This document shows positions 1 through 7,569 of a stretch of DNA of 28,790 nucleotides, one piece after another. This DNA is from an uncultured Chlorobiaceae bacterium (GTDB lineage Bacteria > Bacteroidota > Chlorobiia > Chlorobiales > Chlorobiaceae), in assembly GCA_903929845.1 (NCBI GenBank), contig CAIYWF010000117.1:1-28790 (forward strand), given 5' to 3'. The notes under the pieces were generated by a model, which saw only the letters and a program-made list of their open reading frames with translations, did no database searches and was not told where the DNA came from. Position 1 is the first letter of the stretch; each line of letters begins with the position of its first letter. A program made the position numbers and the translations under genes.

Positions 1-458
1 GGATCAAACCAGGTGTAGGTACCTATCACCAAGCCAAGAGAGAGTTGCCCTATAAGCTTGTAGCGCGCCGAGAGCCCCCCCTTGATTTTTAACACCACCT
101 TTCGGTAGTCATCAATGAAGCCGATAACGCCCATCCACAAAATAGCGAGCATGATCAGCCAGACATGAGGATCATTGAATTTTGACCAGAGCAACACGGA
201 AAGTTCTATGGAAAATATAATGAGCAGCCCACCCATAGTGGGAAGTGACTTTTTCTTTTTATGTTCCGGTGGCGCCTCTTCCTTTATCGGTTCAATAAAC
301 CGGGCCTTCAGATATCTGATGAGTCCGGGACCGGCAAAGAGAGTAATCAGCAACGCTGTAATCGCCGCAGCACTTGCCCTGAAGGTAAGATACTCGATAA
401 CACGAAGTACGGGAAAGTGGAAAATATTGTTGATGTACTTCAACAGATAATAAAGCAT
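1..458 (-). CDS. mraY: Phospho-N-acetylmuramoyl-pentapeptide-transferase MraY, partial (C-terminus outside window)
   Basis: MraY transfers phospho-MurNAc-pentapeptide from UDP to undecaprenyl phosphate, making lipid I at the inner membrane. Only about the first 152 residues are present and the frame runs off the left edge. An N-terminal hydrophobic helix (about residues 20-45) is followed by a basic loop with KKKKSLPTMGG (about 67-77), the conserved PTMGG region, and by GFIDDYRK (113-120), which holds the Asp pair D116/D117 matching the catalytic aspartates of the family. The ATG at 458 begins MLYYLLKYIN and lies 7 bases after the murF stop, so mraY is the last visible gene of the mraZ-to-mraY operon. 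Identity is certain; the missing part was not seen. Confidence 0.96.
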   Translation of the reverse strand, partial: MLYYLLKYINNIFHFPVLRVIEYLTFRASAAAITALLITLFAGPGLIRYLKARFIEPIKEEAPPEHKKKKSLPTMGGLLIIFSIELSVLLWSKFNDPHVWLIMLAILWMGVIGFIDDYRKVVLKIKGGLSARYKLIGQLSLGLVIGTYTWFD

Positions 459-465
459 ACCGTAT

Positions 466-1893
466 TTATTCTTCCCTTGTTATGGTTCTTGCAGTAATAA
501 GAGACTCGACAACCTGTTCAAGCTTCATGCCCCGGGATCCTTTGAAAAGCACGACGTCATCCTCATGGAGCAGAGCGAGCAATTGCGCCAAAAGTTGTTC
601 GCGACTTTCGAAATGGCCTCGGAAAGCACCTGGAGCTTCCAGACCGATAAGTCGGGCCTTGTCGCCAAAAGTAAGCAATATATCAACCGGTCGCTGCTGA
701 ATATAACGGCCAATAGTATCATGTTCAACATCTCCCGCCGCGCCGAGTTCAAGCATATCGCCCAGAACAGCAACCCTTTTACCTCCACACGGCATATCAC
801 AAAGCGCCTCGATTGCCTGTCGCATGGAGTCTGAATTGGCATTATAGGTGTCATTAAGAATCCTGAGGCCAAATGAGTCAACGACCTCAAGCCGTTTCCA
901 GCCAGGAGCGGGAATGAGACGCTCAAGCCCTTCACGAATCTGCAAAAGTGAAAGTCCGAAATGGGACCCGACTGCGGCTGAGGCAACAGCGTTGATGACA
1001 TTGTGCCTGCCTGTAAAATTCAGAATAATCTTTTCGCTGCCTGTAGCCGTACATAAATGAAAAGAGAGACGACCATCCTGTTCCACAAAAATCTCTCTGG
1101 CCCAACAGATATGATCAGGACTTTCCGACGTGCCGTAACAAAAACTCCCTGCAAGCCCTGCGCCAGCATCCCTGAGCCGCAGATCATCGTTGTTGATGAA
1201 CGCAATACCCCCGTTCCGGCGCACATAGTCGTAAAGCTTTGTTTCAGCAGCGGCGACACCGTCAAGATCAAGAAGAAACTCAAGATGTTCATGACCAATA
1301 TTGGTCAGAAGAGCGTGGGTTGGTCTGGCAATGTCGGCAAGCAAGGCCATCTCTCCCGGATGATTGATCCCCACCTCGACAACAGCAATGCCTGTATCGC
1401 GCTGGAGTTGCAGCAGAGTAAGAGGAACTCCGAGATGATTGTTCCGGTTCCCCTGGCTCACCGTAACATTGTAACCAGTTCCAAGAACCGCAGCAACCAT
1501 CTCCTTGGTCGTAGTTTTCCCATTACTGCCGCCGATAGCCACAACAGGAACAGAAAAAGTGCTCCGATACATCGTTGAGAGACGCTGCAAACCAGCAACA
1601 GGATCGGTAGTGACAAGAAAACCTTTCCCGGGCGGCGGCTTCGGAAAGCCTTCTGCTTTATACCACTCACGACTCACCATAGACCAGGATGCGCCGTTAT
1701 CAAAGACCGTCCGGATATAGCTGTGGCCATCCGTTCTCTCACCCTTCAGTGCAATAAAAATACCGCCGTCAGTAATCTCTCTTGAATCAATAACAACTTT
1801 TGGCTCAACAATCTCCAGAGAGGGGGGGACCGCCCCGGCGACAACAACCTCTCCGAAATCCCTGAAATCATTGATATTCAAAACACCTTTCAC
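466..1893 (-). CDS. murF: UDP-N-acetylmuramoyl-tripeptide--D-alanyl-D-alanine ligase MurF
   Basis: Cytoplasmic Mur ligase that adds D-Ala-D-Ala to UDP-MurNAc-tripeptide using ATP. The P-loop GGSNGKTTT lies at about residues 121-129 of the form chosen here, followed by the family motifs QGNRNNHLGVPLT, VVEVGINHPGEM and TNIGHEHLE, and by ILNDTYNANSDSM in the C-terminal half. A longer open frame begins at 1944 but would run 55 bases into murE. I chose the GTG at 1893 because it overlaps the murE stop as GTGA and has a purine-rich GGAGAAGGAG stretch about 10 bases upstream, one of the best Shine-Dalgarno sequences in the window. This gives 475 residues, normal for MurF, and implies translational coupling to murE. 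Confidence 0.95.
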   Translation of the reverse strand: MKGVLNINDFRDFGEVVVAGAVPPSLEIVEPKVVIDSREITDGGIFIALKGERTDGHSYIRTVFDNGASWSMVSREWYKAEGFPKPPPGKGFLVTTDPVAGLQRLSTMYRSTFSVPVVAIGGSNGKTTTKEMVAAVLGTGYNVTVSQGNRNNHLGVPLTLLQLQRDTGIAVVEVGINHPGEMALLADIARPTHALLTNIGHEHLEFLLDLDGVAAAETKLYDYVRRNGGIAFINNDDLRLRDAGAGLAGSFCYGTSESPDHICWAREIFVEQDGRLSFHLCTATGSEKIILNFTGRHNVINAVASAAVGSHFGLSLLQIREGLERLIPAPGWKRLEVVDSFGLRILNDTYNANSDSMRQAIEALCDMPCGGKRVAVLGDMLELGAAGDVEHDTIGRYIQQRPVDILLTFGDKARLIGLEAPGAFRGHFESREQLLAQLLALLHEDDVVLFKGSRGMKLEQVVESLITARTITREE

Positions 1894-3455
1894 TTTGGTT
1901 TTCTCTCCTTCTCCAGATATCCGGCACCGTTTTCCTGCAAACATTGTCGTAAAATATCCCGATCTGAAAAATAATGTTTATGCCCGGAAATCTCCTGAAA
2001 CTTTTCATGCCCTTTGCCTGCTACAAGAAGAACATCTCCCTGCTTGAGCATCGAGACCGCAGCCCTTATGGCTTCAGACCGGTCGCTGATCCTCCTGTAA
2101 CGGCTGCCGGTGATGCCCCGCTCAATTTCATCAAGAATCAGCTCAGGATCCTCATCTCTGGGATTATCAGCAGTAATAATGACCTCATCGGCCGTTTCAG
2201 AGGCGATACGCCCCATTTCAGGGCGTTTTAAGCGGTCTCGGTTGCCCCCGCACCCAAAAACCACAATGAGACGAGACCTTTCAGGCTTCAAGCTACGCAA
2301 GGTATCAAGTGCCTTGAAAAGTGCATCCGGAGTATGAGCATAATCAACAAAAACAGAGCCCCCCTGACTCCTGTCACCGATTCTTTCCATGCGCCCCTCA
2401 ACTGTGGAAATCTCCGAAAGAGAACGACAGATCACTTCGGGGGCAAGACCCATCCCGCTCCCGATCGCCGCCGCCTCAAGCTCATTCATGACATTAAAGA
2501 CCCCGGGCAAACCAACCTGCATGGTCATAACCGTATCAGGGAAATGCAGGGTGACCGTGCTTGACGCAAGAGTGCTCTGAAGAATATCGGCTTTAAAAAA
2601 GCGGCAGCACGAAAACACAGGAGCCGCTCCTGACCGCAGGCTGCAACAGTATATTTTTTCAGGAGCAATCCGTTCTGCCATCTGTACAGCATAGGGGTCA
2701 TCGATATTGAAGACGGCAAATCCTGCCGGGGCAAGCTGGTCGAACAACTGCTGCTTGGCTGAAGCATACTCCTGCATGGATGCGTGAAAGTCAAGATGCT
2801 CCATGCTCAGGTTGGTAAAAAGTGCAGCATGAAACCTGATGCCGTAAACTCTCTGCAGCACCAGTGCATGGGAAGAGACCTCCATAACTGCCGCCCTGCA
2901 TCCAGCAGCAACCATCTCACTGAAAAGAGCATGCAAACCGTGAGCCTCTGGGGTGGTACGGTCAAGCGGAATATCGCGCGCTCCAATCCGGCAAAGATTC
3001 GTGCCGATATAACCAGCCGGAATGCCTCCGGCATTGAGCATTGCCGTGATCAGCTTTGCTGTAGTGGTTTTGCCGTTTGTACCGGTAACCCCGATAATCA
3101 GCAGCCGGTCTGAAGCATAATTATAAAAAATACGGGCCGCCTCGGCAAGAGCCTTTCGTGCATCAGAAACTCTTATGTAAAGAGTTGATACGTCAGGATC
3201 AGGCGGAAATTCTTCACAGATAACCGCTACTGCCCCTCCTTCGACAGCTCTTCGGATAAACCGGTGACCATCAGTACAGTAGCCTCTGACCGCCACAAAA
3301 AGCGCACCCGGCAGAACCTCACGTGAATCGCTGGTTATCATGCATACCGCACCACATGAACAGGTTTTACCAGCAAGCTCCAGAGGAGAAATACCTTTGA
3401 GCAACTCCTCCAGTTGCACCTGCGGCTGGCCATCACTCTCTTTCATCACTGTCAT
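1890..3455 (-). CDS. murE: UDP-N-acetylmuramoyl-L-alanyl-D-glutamate--2,6-diaminopimelate ligase MurE
   Basis: Adds the third amino acid to UDP-MurNAc-dipeptide in the cytoplasm. Visible motifs are the ATP loop GVTGTNGKTT (about 122-131), TTPEA (168-171), YASAKQQLF with the lysine expected to be carbamylated (K234), DYAHTPDAL (371-379), GCGGNRDRLKRPEM (401-414) and ADNPRDEDP (429-437). The DNPR motif is the established marker for meso-diaminopimelate rather than lysine as substrate, so the peptidoglycan is predicted to be the DAP type. The 521-residue length is slightly above the usual 490-500. The start ATG overlaps the ftsI stop as ATGA; a second ATG three codons later is also possible. The stop overlaps the murF GTG start. 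Confidence 0.96.
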   Translation of the reverse strand: MTVMKESDGQPQVQLEELLKGISPLELAGKTCSCGAVCMITSDSREVLPGALFVAVRGYCTDGHRFIRRAVEGGAVAVICEEFPPDPDVSTLYIRVSDARKALAEAARIFYNYASDRLLIIGVTGTNGKTTTAKLITAMLNAGGIPAGYIGTNLCRIGARDIPLDRTTPEAHGLHALFSEMVAAGCRAAVMEVSSHALVLQRVYGIRFHAALFTNLSMEHLDFHASMQEYASAKQQLFDQLAPAGFAVFNIDDPYAVQMAERIAPEKIYCCSLRSGAAPVFSCCRFFKADILQSTLASSTVTLHFPDTVMTMQVGLPGVFNVMNELEAAAIGSGMGLAPEVICRSLSEISTVEGRMERIGDRSQGGSVFVDYAHTPDALFKALDTLRSLKPERSRLIVVFGCGGNRDRLKRPEMGRIASETADEVIITADNPRDEDPELILDEIERGITGSRYRRISDRSEAIRAAVSMLKQGDVLLVAGKGHEKFQEISGHKHYFSDRDILRQCLQENGAGYLEKERKPK

Positions 3456-5455
3456 GAGGGGGTTCTGTTCATCTTCTTTAAAGAAAGCATCACCGCAATA
3501 ACCCTTTTCTTTTCAACCTTGCTGCCTGGCAGAATGTTTTGACGAACAACAACCCCGTCAAAATCTCCGGAATACTCCATCTCGAGACTGAGCCATTTCA
3601 ACAACCGCTGAGCATCAGGACCCTTCAACCCCCTGAGTTCTGGAACGGTCACCGTAGAAACAGAGTCAATAACCCCCTGTTCCGGAGATCGGATAGAAAG
3701 GTTTTTCTGCATCTCCTCCGAACAGGCAATCATTCTCGATGCAATCCCGGCAAAAACCGGAACAGCAACGGTTGCGGCATAGTAAGCCGTTTTTGGATTT
3801 TCAACAAGTACAATAATGGCATAGCGGGGAGTGGCAGCAGGAAAATAGCCGACAAATGAAGAGACGTAAGAACGGTTGGCATACGAACCTCCAGCCGCGC
3901 GGCGCGCGGTTCCTGTCTTGCCTGCCACATTCATTCTGATCAAGAGATCATTATTAGCCGTTCCACTGTCCACAACCGCTTTAAAATACTCTTTGTTGAG
4001 ATATCGTGCTGTTGCGACTGAAACGACCCTCTGGACTTTTTCAGGAGCACCCTCCCGAACTACCTGACCCTTTGCATCAGTAATCTTCTTGATAATATAG
4101 GGCCGCATCCGCTCACCATCATTGGCAATGGTCGCGTAGGCCTGCAGGATCTGCAGCGGTGTGGTCATCACCTGATAACCATAGCCCATCCAGGGAAGCG
4201 TGGTCATATCCCACTGGGCAAGCGGACGAACAATTCCTCTTGCCTCACCAACCAGCCCGATACCCGTCTTCCTTCCAAAACCAAAATTTCTGGTATAGGC
4301 ACTGAATTTTTCTCTCCCGACCCGCATAGCAGTCGTGGCCGCCACAATATTGCTTGAATGCATGATGGCCTGACGAAACGTTATGTATCCATAAGGTTCA
4401 TGATCCGTGATCTTGAGTTTATAAAACGGCATAACCCCGTTATAGCCAAAGACCACATCCTCTGCTTTTCTGTTCAGCACTTCCGTTGCTGCAGCAGCCA
4501 TGACCAGCTTGAACGTTGAGCCCGGTTCATACATTTCAGTCACCGCACGGTTCCGGGAATTTTCTTTGCTCCATGTTGACCTGTTGTTCAGATCAAACGC
4601 TGGATTGTTCGCCATGGCAAGAATCTCTCCGGTACGGACATCCATAACAATACTGGTCGCCGCATCAGCCCTGAAGGTAGCAACCGCTTTTGTAAGCTCA
4701 TCTTCGACGATACTTTGAATATCCCCGTCGAGAGTCAGTTGTACGGCATCACCTTTGACGGCATCCTGTTGCTGAGCATCAGGCGCAGGGTAACGCACTC
4801 CAGTGGCGTTCCGCTGAAAATTTCTTGTGCCGTCAATCCCTTTAAGCTCCTTGTTCAACTGCAGTTCAAGTCCGCTGCTTCCGTCAATTTTACTTTTTTC
4901 GTTGCCGGTAAACCCAATCAACTGGGCAGCAACATTCAGGTAGGATCGCTGCTGCTCCTTGTCAAACCATACCCCGTCAATCTTTGCCTGCATAAGCGCC
5001 AGCGCTTTTACAACGGGTATTTTCCGGCAAAGCACCGCGATTCCTTTACGGCGTTTCAACTCTTTGAGAAGTACCTGCTTGTTCACCCCCAAATGCTTTG
5101 CAAAAAGGGTGGCAACAGTCCCGGTATTATCATAAGTTTTCTGTTCCCTGCTTTTCTTGTCATTAACCGGCTTGCCATGTTCATCAAACAGCGGGGTATT
5201 GCGGATTATCGAGGGATCGGCATAGAAAGAAATCGACTCAATACTTTCGGCAAGCACACGGGAACGTCGATCAAGAATAACCCCCCGCTGTGCGACCTCC
5301 GTTACCACCCGTTCATACTGCTGGGCTGCTTTCTGCTTATACTTTTTAACATGGATCACCTGAATATTGAGCAGCATACCAATGATCGCGACTATAAACA
5401 GTGAAAAAGCACAGACCACAACAGCGAGCCGTTTGCCAAACTCCTGATCATTCAT
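3452..5455 (-). CDS. ftsI: Septal peptidoglycan transpeptidase FtsI / penicillin-binding protein 3 (class B PBP with C-terminal PASTA-like domain)
   Basis: Class B transpeptidase that cross-links septal peptidoglycan during division. Numbered from a TTG at 5461, it has one N-terminal membrane segment (about 12-35), a dimerisation domain starting near RGVILDRR (59-66), and the penicillin-binding motifs STFK (315-318, nucleophile S315), SSN (369-371) and KTGT (515-518). A PASTA-like segment follows (about 604-660: VPELRGL to the end), of the kind seen in SpoVD-like and many non-proteobacterial division PBPs. I place the start at the ATG at 5455 rather than the TTG two codons upstream; neither has a clear ribosome site. 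It lies between the ftsL-like gene (about 30 bases upstream) and murE (4-base overlap). Confidence 0.95.
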   Translation of the reverse strand: MNDQEFGKRLAVVVCAFSLFIVAIIGMLLNIQVIHVKKYKQKAAQQYERVVTEVAQRGVILDRRSRVLAESIESISFYADPSIIRNTPLFDEHGKPVNDKKSREQKTYDNTGTVATLFAKHLGVNKQVLLKELKRRKGIAVLCRKIPVVKALALMQAKIDGVWFDKEQQRSYLNVAAQLIGFTGNEKSKIDGSSGLELQLNKELKGIDGTRNFQRNATGVRYPAPDAQQQDAVKGDAVQLTLDGDIQSIVEDELTKAVATFRADAATSIVMDVRTGEILAMANNPAFDLNNRSTWSKENSRNRAVTEMYEPGSTFKLVMAAAATEVLNRKAEDVVFGYNGVMPFYKLKITDHEPYGYITFRQAIMHSSNIVAATTAMRVGREKFSAYTRNFGFGRKTGIGLVGEARGIVRPLAQWDMTTLPWMGYGYQVMTTPLQILQAYATIANDGERMRPYIIKKITDAKGQVVREGAPEKVQRVVSVATARYLNKEYFKAVVDSGTANNDLLIRMNVAGKTGTARRAAGGSYANRSYVSSFVGYFPAATPRYAIIVLVENPKTAYYAATVAVPVFAGIASRMIACSEEMQKNLSIRSPEQGVIDSVSTVTVPELRGLKGPDAQRLLKWLSLEMEYSGDFDGVVVRQNILPGSKVEKKRVIAVMLSLKKMNRTPS

Positions 5456-5486
5456 AAGCAATCACGTTCATTGAGCGGCAAATCAT

Positions 5487-5771
5487 TCACGGTTCAAGTT
5501 CAACTGGAGGGATCCCGGATGGTGTAAGTCCGAGCGAGGCGGCTTCCTGCGCAATATTATGGATGCTATGCAGTTCATCTGCTTTCAGTTTCTGTGAGGT
5601 AATCATACTGGAGTTCATCTTGAGCTGCTCGCGAAGCTTTTCATTCTTCTGCGCAAGCTCAGTTATTGCAAGGTTATTATGCGTCTGGAAAAGAAAAATT
5701 CCTGTTATGGCCAGAAGGTATAAAAAAGTTTTTGGTTGCAGCAACGCACCTATATCGAAATTATTCATCAT
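5487..5771 (-). CDS. ftsL: FtsL-like small bitopic cell-division protein
   Basis: About 94 residues: a short cytoplasmic tail, one membrane helix (FLYLLAITGIFLF) and a coiled-coil-like region (ITELAQKNEKLREQL and on). This is the size and topology of FtsL, which joins FtsB and FtsQ at the septum to activate FtsW/FtsI. Primary sequence is poorly conserved in this family, so the call rests on topology and on the position between rsmH and ftsI, the standard ftsL locus. A TTG at 5795 preceded by GAGG would add eight residues. I prefer the paired ATGs at 5771/5768, which overlap the rsmH stop and have GGAAAG just upstream. Confidence 0.8.
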   Translation of the reverse strand: MMNNFDIGALLQPKTFLYLLAITGIFLFQTHNNLAITELAQKNEKLREQLKMNSSMITSQKLKADELHSIHNIAQEAASLGLTPSGIPPVELEP

Positions 5772-6747
5772 GATCTTTCCGTGGAATTTTTTCAATAATC
5801 CTCAATTTTGCACTTCTTGCTCTCGTGTTTGATGCTATCTCCTGCGCACTTGCCGTTAAAGACTTTCTGGTAACAAGGGCTACCGTGCCATACGCAAGCG
5901 GCTCCCTCATCGCCACACCTTTGGGTCCCCAGTCACTTTTTGCTTTTTCAGCAAAAACTGTTTTGACTATTCTGTCCTCAAGAGAGTGATAGCTGATAAC
6001 CGCCATCCTGCCATAAACATCAAGACACTCAATGCCGTCAAAGAGTGCCCGGCGGAGCACATCAAGCTCACCATTCACCTCAATTCTCAACGCCTGAAAC
6101 ACCCTTGACAGCGTCTTGATAACCTTCTCCCCGCCATGCGCGTTACTCCGAATAATGTCAGCAAGCTCTTTTGTTCCGCTGACTGATCCATTTTTTTGAC
6201 GCCAGTCAACAATCGCTTTCGCAATGCTCCGGCTTCTGGGTTCCTCTCCATACCGATAAATAAGACGCGCCAGCTCCATTTCCTCATAGCTGTTCACAAT
6301 GTCCCCAGCGCTCAGTGGAGCACCACTATCCATCCTCATATCAAGCGGCCCCTCCCTGAGATAGCTGAAACCCCGCTCCGGTGTGTCAATCTGAAACGAT
6401 GAAACTCCAAGATCAAGCAAAATCCCGGCAACCTTCGGTTTCAGATCCTTGTTTCGACATACTCCTGTAATGAGAGCCTTAATATCCTGAAAATTGCCCT
6501 TGACAAGAACAGAATGGGCTTCGTATCCCCTGAGCGTTCGGGCAGCCTCTTCCAATGCGGCATCATCCTGATCAATGCCTATCAGCAGCGATTGCTCGAC
6601 ATAACCAGCCTCACGCAACGCATGAAGGAAAGCAAGCGAATGGCCTCCACCACCAAGAGTCCCGTCAACATAAATCCCCGGTTTTCTGACCAGAAATGCA
6701 ACAATTTCACCGGCAAGCACCGGTTCATGAAATCTGCCCTGCACCAT
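5761..6747 (-). CDS. rsmH: 16S rRNA (cytosine1402-N4)-methyltransferase RsmH (MraW)
   Basis: S-adenosylmethionine-dependent methyltransferase that makes N4-methylcytosine at 16S position 1402 in the ribosomal P site. From the chosen ATG the protein is 328 residues, close to the usual 310-320. It begins MVQGRFHEPVLAGEIV, matching the family HxPVL start, followed by the SAM loop YVDGTLGGGGHS (26-37), GILLDLGVSSFQID and, near the C-terminus, ISYHSLEDRIVK. The open frame extends 28 codons further upstream, but that would run into mraZ and adds nothing conserved; the ATG at 6747 lies 5 bases after the mraZ stop. Its end overlaps the start of the ftsL-like gene. Confidence 0.96.
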   Translation of the reverse strand: MVQGRFHEPVLAGEIVAFLVRKPGIYVDGTLGGGGHSLAFLHALREAGYVEQSLLIGIDQDDAALEEAARTLRGYEAHSVLVKGNFQDIKALITGVCRNKDLKPKVAGILLDLGVSSFQIDTPERGFSYLREGPLDMRMDSGAPLSAGDIVNSYEEMELARLIYRYGEEPRSRSIAKAIVDWRQKNGSVSGTKELADIIRSNAHGGEKVIKTLSRVFQALRIEVNGELDVLRRALFDGIECLDVYGRMAVISYHSLEDRIVKTVFAEKAKSDWGPKGVAMREPLAYGTVALVTRKSLTASAQEIASNTRARSAKLRIIEKIPRKDHDE

Positions 6748-6752
6748 TGCCG

Positions 6753-7223
6753 TTAAAAATACCTTCCGGCAAGCAATGCAAAACGATCGGCGCTCTCCTG
6801 CAAGAGAGCCAGAAGGCGATCCGGATCCCAAATAATCATTTTTGTATCAGCGCCGATAATAACCACATCCTTTGTAATACCAGCATGTTCAAGAAACTCC
6901 CTTGAGAGCGCAACCCGTCCCTGGCGGTCAAGTTCGACCGTTTCAAGGCTTTCATACATCAATGTTTTCAGCAAGCGCTCTTCAGGATTAAAATCCGAAA
7001 GAGCAGATATGGTTTTTCTCATGTTGTTCCAGACATACGGTTCATAGAACTCAAGAGATCGATCGGGAGCTTTCATGATATAGAGCACTTCTATCTGCCC
7101 CGGCAAGAGCTCCTCGATACCCGATGAAGCTGGGTGACCGAATCTCCGGCGAAACCTTGCAGGAATCATCAACCGCCCTTTCTCGTCGACAGCATGTCTC
7201 TCTTTTCCAATAAAGCCTGCCAT
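6753..7223 (-). CDS. mraZ: Transcriptional regulator MraZ, first gene of the division/cell-wall cluster
   Basis: AbrB-fold DNA-binding protein that represses its own operon in studied bacteria. The two tandem SpoVT/AbrB-like repeats each carry the DxxxR signature: D13-R17 (DEKGRLMIPARFR) and D99-R103 (DRQGRVALSREF). The length of 156 residues is typical. The ATG at 7223 is preceded by AAGGGAT about 6 bases upstream. It heads the operon continuing into rsmH with a 5-base gap. Three G-rich repeats spaced 10 bases apart lie about 110 bases upstream and are the likely binding site, so autoregulation is expected; that step is inference. Confidence 0.95.
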   Translation of the reverse strand: MAGFIGKERHAVDEKGRLMIPARFRRRFGHPASSGIEELLPGQIEVLYIMKAPDRSLEFYEPYVWNNMRKTISALSDFNPEERLLKTLMYESLETVELDRQGRVALSREFLEHAGITKDVVIIGADTKMIIWDPDRLLALLQESADRFALLAGRYF

Positions 7224-7569
7224 TATGGCGATCCCTTGAACTACCGTTATGCAGATATTTCCAGCTTCTCAACCCCTTATTAGGTGAGAATCAGCTAATA
7301 AAAAAGAAAAAAACAGCAAGCACGAACAATAACCCCCATTTTTTACCCTTTTTTACCACTACAAAATGTATAAAAAAGGAGTCACTAAAAAAATAGTCCT
7401 CTTGTTTAAATCGCGAAACAGCTTGCGAAATGAGGGTTTTCAGCGGCGGGAGCTCCGGGCAATAAATCCCTGGTGGTGAAGAGGCGAACGCTCAATAAAA
7501 TTGCCCGAAGATAAAATAGAATGCCACGAGCCTGAATTGTCATTTATAATGCAGAACCCTATAGCTCAA
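7224..7569. other. 346-base region between mraZ and the tpsB-like gene
   Basis: No gene seen. It should contain the mraZ operon promoter (minus strand) and the 3' untranslated region of the tpsB-like gene. Features visible are the three-repeat MraZ-like operator at 7335-7358, a long T-rich run on the minus strand downstream of it, and an 8-bp inverted repeat, CGGGCAAT at 7456-7463 and ATTGCCCG at 7500-7507, with a 36-base loop. I could not settle a single convincing -35/-10 pair for mraZ. Confidence 0.6.
7335..7358 (-). promoter_or_regulatory. Putative MraZ operator: three G-rich direct repeats with 10-base period
   Basis: On the minus strand the sequence reads TGGTAAAAAA, then GGGTAAAAAA, then TGGGGG, with the G cores starting at 7358, 7348 and 7338, an exact 10-base period. 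Known MraZ boxes are runs of TGGGN separated by 5 bases upstream of mraZ, so periodicity, base composition and position all fit. The first two repeats depart from TGGG by one base each. Confidence 0.65.

Noticed and set aside
3319..3326. TCACGTGA core inside murE as a third parS site
   Set aside because: Flanks do not match: the site reads CCTCACGTGAAT rather than TTTCACGTGAAA, and it is within coding sequence.
4715..5404. 229-codon plus-strand open frame
   Set aside because: Lies wholly antisense to ftsI, whose motifs and length are unambiguous; the antisense product has no recognisable domain.
6748..6831. 28-codon upstream extension of rsmH
   Set aside because: Overlaps mraZ coding sequence; the conserved N-terminus starts at the ATG at 6747.
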